In this document: piece after piece, positions 1 to 5,027 of the stretch
Numbering within the stretch: the stretch's first letter is position 1
Layout: every line of letters begins with the position of its first letter
From: Candidatus Yonathbacteria bacterium CG17_big_fil_post_rev_8_21_14_2_50_43_9
GTDB taxonomy: Bacteria > Patescibacteriota > Minisyncoccia > Phycocordibacterales > UBA1550
DNA length: 7,192 nucleotides
Reading direction: 5' to 3'
Assembly: GCA_002771015.1 (NCBI GenBank)
Contig: PCUO01000009.1
Coordinates: 58,419-65,610, forward strand
Program-made: the position numbers and the translations under genes
The notes under the pieces: generated by a model
The model's input: only the letters and a program-made list of their open reading frames with translations
What the model was told of the DNA's origin: nothing
The model's database searches: none

Positions 1-702
1 ACCTCCTGTTGGGAAGTCAGGTCCTTTTACAAATTTAACAAGGTCCTCGGATGTTGCTTCTGGTTCATCAATGAGATGGTGTGTAGCATCCACAAGCTCA
101 CCAAGGTTGTGCGGAGGAAAGTTTGTTGCCATACCAACAGCAATACCAAGAGTTCCGTTTAAAAGAAGATTTGGGAGTGTCGCAGGAAGCACCACTGGCT
201 CCTTTTTGGTACCATCATAGTTTGGCTTGAAGTCTACAGTCTCACGGTCAATATCATTCAGAAGCTCGCCAGATATACGCGACATTTTTGCCTCGGTATA
301 GCGATATGCCGCGGCTGAGTCTCCATCTATAGAACCGAAGTTTCCCTGACCGATAACTAGAGGGTAGCGGAAGGAAAAATCCTGCGCCATTTTTACCATC
401 GCTTCGTATACAGAAGAATCTCCGTGAGGGTGATAGTTACCAAGCACATCTCCGACTACTGTCGCAGACTTCCTAAACTTTGCATTGAAAGTGAGGCCTT
501 TCTCGTGCATCGAAAAAAGGATACGGCGATGAACAGGCTTCAAACCATCGCGAACATCTGGAAGCGCTCGGTCGGTAATAACCGACATCGCGTAATCAAT
601 GAAACTCGCGCGCATCTCGCTGGAAATATCCTGTGACACAACGTTAACTCGCTCCGTATGTGCGAGTTCTTGTCCTTCTTTTTCGTCTTTATTGCGTGCC
701 AT
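1..702 (-). CDS. gyrA: DNA gyrase subunit A, N-terminal part (runs off left edge)
   Basis: This is the breakage-reunion subunit of the type IIA topoisomerase gyrase, which works with GyrB to introduce negative supercoils in the cytoplasm. The window holds the first 234 codons from ATG at 702; the rest lies beyond base 1. Seen directly: the DYAMSVI block (residues 36-42), [14 protein letters not shown] (47-60), the quinolone-pocket segment [12 protein letters not shown] (91-102), [21 protein letters not shown] (120-140, shown here in summary form) and the catalytic tyrosine at about residue 135 inside RYTE. The quinolone-pocket serine (96) and acidic residue (Glu100) are the usual susceptible-type residues. 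ParC is the main alternative, because the C-terminal beta-pinwheel that separates the two is outside the window. The [11 protein letters not shown] context and the lack of a second copy favour GyrA. There is no Shine-Dalgarno site; a promoter sits almost on the start codon. Confidence 0.93.
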   Translation of the reverse strand, partial: MARNKDEKEGQELAHTERVNVVSQDISSEMRASFIDYAMSVITDRALPDVRDGLKPVHRRILFSMHEKGLTFNAKFRKSATVVGDVLGNYHPHGDSSVYEAMVKMAQDFSFRYPLVIGQGNFGSIDGDSAAAYRYTEAKMSRISGELLNDIDRETVDFKPNYDGTKKEPVVLPATLPNLLLNGTLGIAVGMATNFPPHNLGELVDATHHLIDEPEATSEDLVKFVKGPDFPTGG

Positions 703-711
703 ATTACTAGC

Positions 712-740
712 ATTCTAACACAAAATCTTACCCTATTCAA
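712..740 (-). promoter_or_regulatory. Sigma-70-type promoter of gyrA, nearly leaderless
   Basis: On the minus strand TTGAAT (740-735) and TAGAAT (717-712) are separated by exactly 17 bp. The expected start of transcription falls around 705-703, so the message would begin only a few bases before the ATG at 702. This agrees with the lack of a Shine-Dalgarno site. The hexamers are seen; leaderless initiation is inferred. Confidence 0.65.
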
Positions 741-770
741 ACGCTATTTTGTAACTCATCACACACCACC

Positions 771-845
771 TGTCTTTGCGAGGGTGTACTCATATGAAGC
801 AACCTAGGTTGCTGGACTGCTTCGTACCTCGCAATGACAAAGATA
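771..845. repeat. REP/MITE-like nested palindromic element
   Basis: Outer arms TTGCGAGG (776-783) and CCTCGCAA (827-834) enclose a perfect 16-bp palindrome AGCAACCTAGGTTGCT (798-813), itself flanked by GAAGCA and TGCTTC. The right edge, CCTCGCAATGACAAAG, resembles the widespread intergenic TTGCGAGG/TCATTGCGAGG repeat family found in many unrelated bacterial genomes. It has no coding capacity, lies between gyrA and the gene ahead of it, and is best explained as a non-autonomous or REP-type element. Confidence 0.65.
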
Positions 846-858
846 CTTTCATTTATGG

Positions 859-881
859 GGTGATGAATCACCTACTTTTTT
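859..881 (+). terminator. Short hairpin plus T-run on the plus strand, possible terminator
   Basis: A perfect inverted repeat GGTGAT-GA-ATCACC (859-872) is followed on the plus strand by TAC and six T (876-881). It overlaps the stop codon of the minus-strand gene at 872. Read on the minus strand there is no T-run, so it would stop plus-strand (antisense) transcription or simply act as a 3' end stem. The stem is short, so confidence is low. Confidence 0.3.
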
Positions 882-1198
882 GTCGTAGTAGCTACGGAAG
901 GGTCAATTATGACTACCCCAGAAAGGTCAAAATCGTCTGTAGAAGTGGAAGTAGTATTTTTCTTTTTTGGCGTCAATGCGTTTGATGTTCTGTCCTTGAG
1001 CCCTGACAAAAAACCATCGAACATCACTGATACACCATCTACCGGAGAAACTGTTTTCTCACGAACTTCCACCTCGCGCAAGCGCGCGCCCCGCGAAGAC
1101 ACCCACACAAATAAAATTGCTGAAAAAATTACAATAGTAATCGCGAGCGAGATGATCTGCTTTATATGATTTGGCTTCGCCCGCAGTGTTTCGAGCAT
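872..1198 (-). CDS. Small single-pass membrane protein, uncharacterised
   Basis: I do not recognise a named family. The 108-residue protein starts with a short basic N-terminus (residues 1-13, RAKPNH), followed by one hydrophobic segment at about 13-34 (IISLAITIVIFSAILFVWV), then a basic stop-transfer stretch (SSRGARLREVEVREK). The rest is a hydrophilic region with a helix-like part (about 55-70) and a low-complexity Thr/Ser/Lys tail. This layout predicts an N-in or N-out anchored protein with a soluble domain of about 70 residues. It lies 16 bp downstream of the MBL-fold gene on the same strand and upstream of gyrA, so it is probably co-transcribed with the former. There is no Shine-Dalgarno site; a TATTTT close to the ATG could be a weak internal promoter. 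The ORF is clean, but function cannot be assigned. Confidence 0.75.
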   Translation of the reverse strand: MLETLRAKPNHIKQIISLAITIVIFSAILFVWVSSRGARLREVEVREKTVSPVDGVSVMFDGFLSGLKDRTSNALTPKKKNTTSTSTDDFDLSGVVIIDPSVATTTKK

Positions 1199-1214
1199 AA
1201 TGTAAAATAGTGAA

Positions 1215-1844
1215 TTAGGCTGACTTTAGAACTACCACAGTCCCTTCCTTTCCGTCTAGATCTTTCTTTTTAAATGTGAATTTCTCCATAGTCTCAGCTT
1301 CTGCGCCAGACTCCTTCACAAATGTTTCAAGAGAACCTTTCGTGCGTTCAAAATCCATTGGCACGACGACTTTTGCCTCAAGAGCGAGCGTAAGTTTGTA
1401 CGCCTCAGAGACTGAGATTTCTTCTCCCCCACTAATGGGTGTAAAAAGCACATCAATCTCCCCGAGGCCTTCCTTCACCTCGCGAGAAAGAGAGTCTGCA
1501 GATGCGAGTGAACCGAGGAAGCATAGGTTAATACCCTCAAACATTACCGAAAAAACTGTGTTAATTTTTTTCTCTTTGTCGTAAACAGTATCGGTGCCAA
1601 AACCATTGATAAAAATTCCGCCAACTTCGTATTCGCCTGGGCCAGAAATGATAAACGGTTGACGCTCACCATACGCGCATTGGTCTGCGCCGTTAAAATC
1701 TGGATGACGAAGGGACGTTAGTACAATATCCGCGCCAAAGCGAGAACCCTTTTCCTTTGAGTCCTTTCCTATTGGGTTGTAGGCAATGGTGCGCTCCCCG
1801 AGCTGAATCTTGAAAAACTGCTTTCCGTAATATGTGACAATCAT
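1215..1844 (-). CDS. Degenerate metallo-beta-lactamase-fold protein (UlaG-like, metal ligands lost)
   Basis: This is a 209-residue protein of the Lactamase_B_3/UlaG-like type that recurs in Parcubacteria. Fold marks seen: an N-terminal strand pair (MIVTYYGKQFFKIQ), ADIVLTSLRHPDFNG at about 38-52 where active members carry THxHxDH, the GPGEYEVGGIFINGF segment (about 68-82), a FLGSL turn (109-113), DVLFTPISGG (131-140) and VVPMDF (160-165). In the first motif only His47 and Asp49 remain. The leading His is Ser44 or Arg46, the trailing His is Phe50, and the late His is Asp164. I therefore infer a pseudo-enzyme or a binding protein, not an active zinc hydrolase. The start at 1844 is chosen over an upstream in-frame ATG at 1874: homology-like sequence begins there, and a TACAAT box sits 7 bases upstream. 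It probably heads the unit with the membrane protein at 872. Confidence 0.8.
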   Translation of the reverse strand: MIVTYYGKQFFKIQLGERTIAYNPIGKDSKEKGSRFGADIVLTSLRHPDFNGADQCAYGERQPFIISGPGEYEVGGIFINGFGTDTVYDKEKKINTVFSVMFEGINLCFLGSLASADSLSREVKEGLGEIDVLFTPISGGEEISVSEAYKLTLALEAKVVVPMDFERTKGSLETFVKESGAEAETMEKFTFKKKDLDGKEGTVVVLKSA

Positions 1845-1851
1845 TAGTGGT

Positions 1852-1881
1852 ATTGTAGCAGACAGCATAGGCACTTGACAA
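1852..1881 (-). promoter_or_regulatory. Promoter of the MBL-fold gene, leaderless; shares its -35 with a divergent promoter
   Basis: On the minus strand TTGTCA (1881-1876, five of six matches to consensus) and TACAAT (1857-1852) are 18 bp apart. The predicted transcription start is around 1845, directly at the ATG at 1844. The -35 hexamer lies over the TTGACA of the plus-strand promoter at 1875, so the two promoters probably cannot be occupied at once. Confidence 0.55.
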
Positions 1882-1902
1882 ATCCTTTGTATCTGCTATA
1901 CT
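1875..1902 (+). promoter_or_regulatory. Strong sigma-70-type promoter of the small transcription unit
   Basis: A perfect TTGACA (1875-1880) lies 16 bp before TATACT (1897-1902), giving a predicted start near A1909. It is the best -35 match in the window. It drives the roughly 300-nt unit that ends at the terminator near 2210. Confidence 0.75.
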
Positions 1903-1935
1903 TGTTTTACCTTTGAGGCTACGGCTTCTGGTGGG

Positions 1936-1961
1936 TAGTTTCAGCCACTTGGCTGAAACTA
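1936..1961 (+). repeat. Perfect 12-bp-arm inverted repeat in the leader of the small unit
   Basis: TAGTTTCAGCCA, CT, TGGCTGAAACTA. In RNA it closes a stable stem with an ACUU loop about 27 nt from the predicted 5' end. It could protect the 5' end, be an operator for a DNA-binding protein downstream of the promoter, or both. Confidence 0.7.
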
Positions 1962-1988
1962 ATTGTTCATTTCAGTGAGGAAATCGCC

Positions 1989-2099
1989 ATGAAGAAACCC
2001 TTCGCCAACGCAACAGCAGACCCTGCCAATGCAACCAACTTTTTGGATAACTCGATCTCAGCCTACATGGCCGCCATCGGCGCGCGTCCCGACATCTAG
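1989..2099 (+). CDS. Possible 36-residue small protein, uncharacterised
   Basis: ATG at 1989 is preceded by GTGAGG (1975-1980) at a spacing of 8 bases, the clearest ribosome-binding site in the window. TAG is at 2097-2099. The peptide starts MKKPFANATADPANATNF, continues with an Asp/Ser-containing middle, and ends in an alanine-rich stretch AYMAAIGARPDI. It has no clear membrane segment or secretion signal. The repeated ANAT/PANAT pattern in the first 16 residues is notable. Third codon positions are strongly GC-biased (about 70 percent G or C by my count) compared with the more mixed neighbouring genes, which fits either selected codons or a structured RNA. I know no family for it. Promoter, ribosome-binding site and terminator together support a real small gene, but the ORF is short enough to arise by chance. 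Confidence 0.5.
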   Translation: MKKPFANATADPANATNFLDNSISAYMAAIGARPDI

Positions 2100-2182
2100 C
2101 CACCGGATCTAGACACACCGGCGCCAAAAGCCATTTTATCGATGCGCAACTGACACACAGCGCGTAAATAAACAGTGTAGTC

Positions 2183-2213
2183 CCCCCAAGCATCGCGCTT
2201 GGGGGTTTTTGTT
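2183..2213 (+). terminator. Strong intrinsic terminator of the small unit
   Basis: CCCCCAAGC (2183-2191) and GCTTGGGGG (2197-2205) form a nine-pair GC-rich stem with a five-base loop. The run TTTTTGTTT follows. This is a textbook rho-independent terminator on the plus strand. Confidence 0.92.
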
Positions 2214-2217
2214 TATC

Positions 2218-2258
2218 CACCCTCTTACTTGGAGGTTCAACCTCCAAGTAAGAGGGTG
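2218..2258. repeat. 41-bp palindrome with perfect 20-bp arms
   Basis: The arms 2218-2237 and 2239-2258 are exact reverse complements around a single C at 2238. In RNA this gives a stem of about 18 pairs with a TTCAA loop inside GG..CC. On the plus strand a T-rich stretch TTGCTTTTTCTT follows (2259-2270), so it could be a second terminator in tandem, insulating the small unit from rpsA. The arms lack mismatches, which suggests recent origin or strong constraint; a mobile palindrome is the alternative. Confidence 0.85.
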
Positions 2259-2285
2259 TTGCTTTTTCTTCGGTTTTACTATAAT
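2259..2285 (+). promoter_or_regulatory. Probable promoter of the rpsA-like gene
   Basis: A perfect TATAAT at 2280-2285 has only a weak -35 candidate, TTGCTT at 2259-2264 (15-bp spacer), directly against the 41-bp palindrome. The predicted start near 2292 gives a 5' leader of about 130 nt before the ATG at 2425. Confidence 0.5.
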
Positions 2286-2361
2286 ATTAACCATATTAAT
2301 AGCAAGCAGTTCTGAGGTAGCCCTGCACGACCCCGACACTATCGTTCCGTACAGACCCAAA

Positions 2362-2410
2362 GTTCCCTGCTCCCGCTTACCATGGCGCGCCTGCGCATAT
2401 GGGAACGGGA
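2362..2410 (+). promoter_or_regulatory. Structured 5' leader of rpsA, competing hairpins
   Basis: Two alternative closings are visible: GTTCCC (2362-2367) with GGGAAC (2401-2406), or TCCCG (2371-2375) with CGGGA (2406-2410). Both enclose a shared inner stem CCAT/ATGG and GCGC/GCGC with a GCCT loop (2380-2402). An A/U-rich stretch, ATTTTAATTTATCAT, then runs straight into the start codon, with no Shine-Dalgarno site. Autogenous control of S1 through a structured, Shine-Dalgarno-less leader is established in gamma-proteobacteria; extending it here is inference. Confidence 0.4.
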
Positions 2411-2424
2411 TTTTAATTTATCAT

Positions 2425-3519
2425 ATGAAAAAAGATATAGAAGAAATTGTAGAGGCTCCGTTGTCATTCATGGCGACACTCATGGCGGATGTAAAAACAT
2501 TGCCTGAGAACGAATCTCTCGTAGAGGGCCCGGTAATTAGCGTGGCAAAGTCATGCGTGTATGTGAACCTTGGGCCTATCGGCACAGGTATCATTTATGG
2601 GCGTGAGTTTATCAACGCGCGCGATGTCATAAAGAAGCTAAACATCGGCGACACCATTACTGCAAAAGTTGTAGATACAAACAACGAAGACGGCTACATT
2701 GAGCTTTCACTCAAAGAAGCGCGCCAGGCTATTATCTGGAGCGAAGCCGAAGAAGCTATCAAGTCAAAGAAAGCTCTTGAGCTCCCTGTAAAGGAGGCGA
2801 ACAAGGGTGGACTCATTATAGAGTGGCAAGGTATCCAAGGGTTCCTTCCAGCTTCACAGCTAAAGAGCGAGCACTATCCTCGTATTGACGACGGCGACAA
2901 GGACAAGATCCTTCTAGAATTGAAGAAACTTATCGGAAAGCGTATTACGGTGACCATCATCGGGGCATCTCCAAAAGAAGGCAAGCTTATTTTCTCGGAG
3001 AAGGAACAAGGCGTAAAGGAAAAGCGTGAGATTTCCGGCAAGTACTCAAACGATGATGAGCTAGATGGTACTATCTCTGGTATCGTAGACTTTGGTGTAT
3101 TCGTGAAGCTTGAGGATGGTATTGAGGGGCTCGTTCACATTTCAGAAATCGGCTGGGGGCTAGTGGATGATCCACGCAAGATGTTCAAGCTTGGTGAAAA
3201 GGTACGCGTGAAGGTTATTGAAATCAAAGACGGAAAGATTTCACTTTCACTCAAGGCACTAAAGGATAACCCTTGGAAGGATGCGGAGAAACGCTACAAG
3301 AAGGGCGACACCGTAACTGGTATCGTTATCAAGTTCAACACATATGGCGCGCTCGTGTCTCTTGAAGAAGGTGTTGCTGGACTTGTGCATGTGTCTGAGT
3401 TTGGCGGAGATGAGGAGCTAAGGAAAAAGCTTGAACTTGGAAAAACTTATTCGTTCGTCATTTCACTATTTGACGCAAAGGATCAAAAAATGACACTCTC
3501 ATACTCGGAGAAAAAATAA
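2425..3519 (+). CDS. rpsA: Ribosomal protein S1-like, four S1 RNA-binding domains
   Basis: This is a 364-residue protein of the S1 family, which helps mRNA bind the small ribosomal subunit through OB-fold S1 motifs. Four repeats are visible: about 31-99 (ESLVEGPVISV...YIELSLKEAR), 115-195 (more divergent, GFLPASQL), 211-278 (DGTISGIVDFGVFVKLEDG then EGLVHISEIG, the best match to consensus) and 292-362 (GDTVTGIVIKFNTYGALVSL then GLVHVSEFG). Proteobacterial S1 has six domains; shorter forms are normal in Firmicutes and Patescibacteria. ATG at 2425 is chosen because the frame upstream, open back to 2209, runs through a terminator-like palindrome and promoter and encodes nothing S1-like. It is transcribed alone and converges with the gene at 3458-4510, whose 3' end overlaps it by 62 bp. 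Confidence 0.9.
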   Translation: MKKDIEEIVEAPLSFMATLMADVKTLPENESLVEGPVISVAKSCVYVNLGPIGTGIIYGREFINARDVIKKLNIGDTITAKVVDTNNEDGYIELSLKEARQAIIWSEAEEAIKSKKALELPVKEANKGGLIIEWQGIQGFLPASQLKSEHYPRIDDGDKDKILLELKKLIGKRITVTIIGASPKEGKLIFSEKEQGVKEKREISGKYSNDDELDGTISGIVDFGVFVKLEDGIEGLVHISEIGWGLVDDPRKMFKLGEKVRVKVIEIKDGKISLSLKALKDNPWKDAEKRYKKGDTVTGIVIKFNTYGALVSLEEGVAGLVHVSEFGGDEELRKKLELGKTYSFVISLFDAKDQKMTLSYSEKK

Positions 3520-4510
3520 TTTTGGAGAACAATTGACAATTGACCCCGCTTTGCGGACAACTGACTAAACACAAAAGAACCCCGTAAAAAATAATCTGCC
3601 ACTCTAAAAAATACTGAAGTAGAGTTAGAATAGCGAGGACCATATACGCAAATGGTTTCTCGGCTGTATTTGAAACATGACCAAGAACACTTTCGTCCTT
3701 TAGCACAACAGAAGGTGGTGCCTTCATCGCCGAAATCTCCCTAGCCTTTTCCTCTTTTGCGAGTCGTATCTGGTACCACTCGCCTATGCGGAAACGTTCA
3801 AGAGCATTTGCGGATGCCGTTGCGCCCTCTTTCACTGGGTCAGGAATATTTTCCTCTACTTTTTTTATCGTACCTAAAATACTTCCTGCTGGTTCAGCTG
3901 ATGCTGTAGTGAGCTTTTCCGTTTCGGCTTTTTGTTTCGCAATAAGTTCTAGTTCTTTGCCGTCCGAGAGTCCGTCTCCGTCAGTATCTTTTTTGAGAGG
4001 GTTTGTGCTGTTACGCAGTTCATCCACATCAGACACATCATCATTGTCGTCATCCAAATCCTCTATGTTGCCTACACCATCTCCGTCTGTATCCAAATCT
4101 ACATCACGCTCACTCTTTCCTGTTTCTGTATTGTCTAGCACGATGGCTCGCTTAGCTCCGCCGGCGAGAGAAGATGTTGTCCCAGTGATACGCGCCGTCA
4201 TCGTATGTTTACCCTCCGTAGCCTTCCAGTCCACCCACACATCTCGCACGCGTCCACCACCAGAAAGCGCAAAGTTGCTTTCCCCCATCAAAACTCCATT
4301 ATCCAAAAATTCAACAGTTCCCTCCAAGTCGTACGAACTGCCATTAAAAATAATTGTGTATATGCGAATTTTTTCTCCTGTAAAAAATGGGTCCTTTGAA
4401 TACCAAATATTCGTCGGCACGAATCCTGCATTCTTTATCGGTGGTTCGGCCGAGTACGCAAATGTTGTGCCACCAATACCTATCAAAAAAATAATTAGAA
4501 ATTTATACAT
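3458..4510 (-). CDS. Secreted/surface protein with Ig-like and thrombospondin type 3 calcium-binding repeats
   Basis: The product is 350 residues from ATG at 4510. A signal peptide is clear: MYKFLIIFLIGIGGTTFAYSA, with likely cleavage near residue 21. Residues about 30-127 read as a beta-sandwich (CARDB/Ig-like: GEKIRIYTIIFN, GTVEFLDNG, DVWVDWKATEGKH, TMTARITG). Residues about 137-185 are thrombospondin type 3-like calcium loops: DLDTDGDGVGN, DLDDDNDDVSD and DTDGDGLSDGKE. A charged helical linker follows, then a hydrophobic segment at about 288-316, so the protein is probably anchored with its body outside the cell. The last 34 residues come from the repeat cluster at 3529-3563 and the antisense of the rpsA end, and look non-native. 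A GTG at 4522 is an alternative start, but GTGGA 8 bases before the ATG at 4510 works better as a ribosome-binding site. Function is unknown; a surface adhesion or envelope role is plausible. Confidence 0.8.
   Translation of the reverse strand: MYKFLIIFLIGIGGTTFAYSAEPPIKNAGFVPTNIWYSKDPFFTGEKIRIYTIIFNGSSYDLEGTVEFLDNGVLMGESNFALSGGGRVRDVWVDWKATEGKHTMTARITGTTSSLAGGAKRAIVLDNTETGKSERDVDLDTDGDGVGNIEDLDDDNDDVSDVDELRNSTNPLKKDTDGDGLSDGKELELIAKQKAETEKLTTASAEPAGSILGTIKKVEENIPDPVKEGATASANALERFRIGEWYQIRLAKEEKAREISAMKAPPSVVLKDESVLGHVSNTAEKPFAYMVLAILTLLQYFLEWQIIFYGVLLCLVSCPQSGVNCQLFSKIIFSPSMRVSFFDPLRQIVK
3529..3563. repeat. Degenerate heptamer repeat cluster between convergent genes
   Basis: ACAATTG (3529-3535), ACAATTG (3536-3542) and ACAACTG (3557-3563) flank a small hairpin CCGC-TTT-GCGG (3546-3556). 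This looks like an intergenic short repeat. It lies immediately after the rpsA stop and is read through by the minus-strand gene. Confidence 0.6.
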
Positions 4511-4548
4511 ACAATTTTCCACAAACTAAACTATCTTATTCATCTAAC

Positions 4549-4554
4549 ATTATA
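4549..4554 (-). promoter_or_regulatory. -10 box of the surface-protein gene
   Basis: A perfect TATAAT (4554-4549) sits 38 bases upstream of the ATG at 4510, implying a leader of about 30 nt. No convincing -35 is seen at 15-18 bp. Confidence 0.45.
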
Positions 4555-4601
4555 CCAAACAAATTTACACAAAAACTACTACTAGTAAAGAGGTTATAAG
4601 G

Positions 4602-4658
4602 ACAAAAAAGAAAAATGCCCGAGATTTCTCCACGTGCATTTCTCTAAGAGAAAACGTG
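4602..4658 (-). terminator. Intrinsic terminator after the DUF378 gene
   Basis: Read on the minus strand just after the stop at 4669: CACG (4658-4655) pairs with CGTG around TTTCTC/GAGAAA. An alternative or additional stem AAATGC/GCATTT encloses GAGA-AA-TCTC. The tail ATTTTTCTTTTTTG (4616-4603) follows. The T-rich tail makes termination convincing even though the exact stem is ambiguous. Confidence 0.65.
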
Positions 4659-4668
4659 ACCTCTCCTA

Positions 4669-4890
4669 CTACATTGTAGCTCCTGCTGAACAGGTTCTGC
4701 AGTCCCCTTTGTGGGTTGTGGCGAGGTATATAGCCGAGAGTCCAATAAGTATGTACACAACCTGTTCAACTACTGGCCAGCCACCAACGAGCATAGAAAC
4801 AATGTTGTAGTTGGGATTAACCCCAACGAGGCCCCAGTTTATGCCACCCACTATAACAAGGACAAATGCAATTACATGTAATGCTTTCAT
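4669..4890 (-). CDS. DUF378 family small membrane protein
   Basis: This is a 73-residue protein that I recognise as DUF378. It has the family hallmark GGINWGLVG (residues 15-23) at the end of the first membrane segment (about 4-25), a short polar loop with NPNYN, and a second membrane segment (about 42-60: VEQVVYILIGLSAIYLA). The tail HKGDCRTCSAG carries two cysteines, which could bind metal or form a disulfide. The length is normal for the family. The molecular function of the family is not established. It is likely monocistronic, with its own terminator and A/T-rich upstream region, and lacks a properly spaced Shine-Dalgarno site. Confidence 0.85.
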   Translation of the reverse strand: MKALHVIAFVLVIVGGINWGLVGVNPNYNIVSMLVGGWPVVEQVVYILIGLSAIYLATTHKGDCRTCSAGATM

Positions 4891-4929
4891 AATGAAAAAT
4901 GTTTTTATATTCCCCGACCTTTAGTTTAA

Positions 4930-4935
4930 ATTATA
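4930..4935 (-). promoter_or_regulatory. Possible -10 box for the DUF378 gene
   Basis: A perfect TATAAT (4935-4930) lies about 40 bases before the ATG at 4890. A second box, TATAAA (4909-4904), would give a leader of only about 6 nt. No good -35 is seen for either, so the choice is open. Confidence 0.35.
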
Positions 4936-4950
4936 CACCCTAGTAATTAC

Positions 4951-4980
4951 AAGTTACACACGGGGTGTGTATAACTTTTT
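4951..4980. terminator. Terminator-like hairpin after the DUF5667 gene
   Basis: AAGTTA-CACAC (4951-4961) pairs with GTGTG-TA-TAACTT around GG, with a two-base bulge. On the plus strand it ends in five T; on the minus strand it follows the stop at 5028 by about 48 bases but has only a weak T-rich tail (TTGTAATT). It probably separates the anti-sigma gene from the DUF378 gene. Confidence 0.4.
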
Positions 4981-5027
4981 ACCGAGCATCTCTTCTAGTG
5001 CGCAGTAAAAAGTTAGTCGTTATCGTC

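Larger units (their letters stand above)
1909..2211 (+). ncRNA. Putative ~300-nt structured small transcript (contains a 36-codon ORF)
   Basis: The boundaries come from a strong promoter and a strong intrinsic terminator. Leader structure seen: GAGGC-TACG-GCTTC (1915-1928), a five-pair stem with a cUACGg tetraloop of the extra-stable UNCG class. A 12-bp perfect inverted repeat TAGTTTCAGCCA/TGGCTGAAACTA (1936-1961) follows, then ATTTC/GAAAT (1970-1984 region) with AGTGAG in its loop. After the ORF there are GC-rich stretches and a possible ACT-g-ACAC/GTGTAGT stem before the terminator. It does not match tmRNA, RNase P RNA, SRP RNA or 6S RNA landmarks that I know. It may be a small-peptide mRNA, a regulatory RNA or a dual-function RNA. 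Confidence 0.5.

Noticed and set aside
1909..2211. tmRNA, RNase P RNA, SRP RNA or 6S RNA as identity of the small unit
   Set aside because: I could not find the tRNA-like ends of tmRNA, the conserved RNase P core boxes, the SRP loop or a 6S-like single long bubble.
2136..2360. Minus-strand ORFs opposite the rpsA leader
   Set aside because: They mirror the palindrome and terminator, with low-complexity residues and no family resemblance.
2209..2424. N-terminal extension of the S1 protein by 72 residues
   Set aside because: The extension is encoded by a palindrome and a promoter, is unlike S1, and the ATG at 2425 starts family-like sequence.
2300..2424. tRNA gene suggested by GTTC-like stretches
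   Set aside because: No cloverleaf with acceptor, D and anticodon stems could be formed.
3786..4529. Long plus-strand ORF opposite the calcium-repeat gene
   Set aside because: It is a serine/proline-rich shadow caused by the Asp/Gly codon pattern of the real gene on the minus strand.
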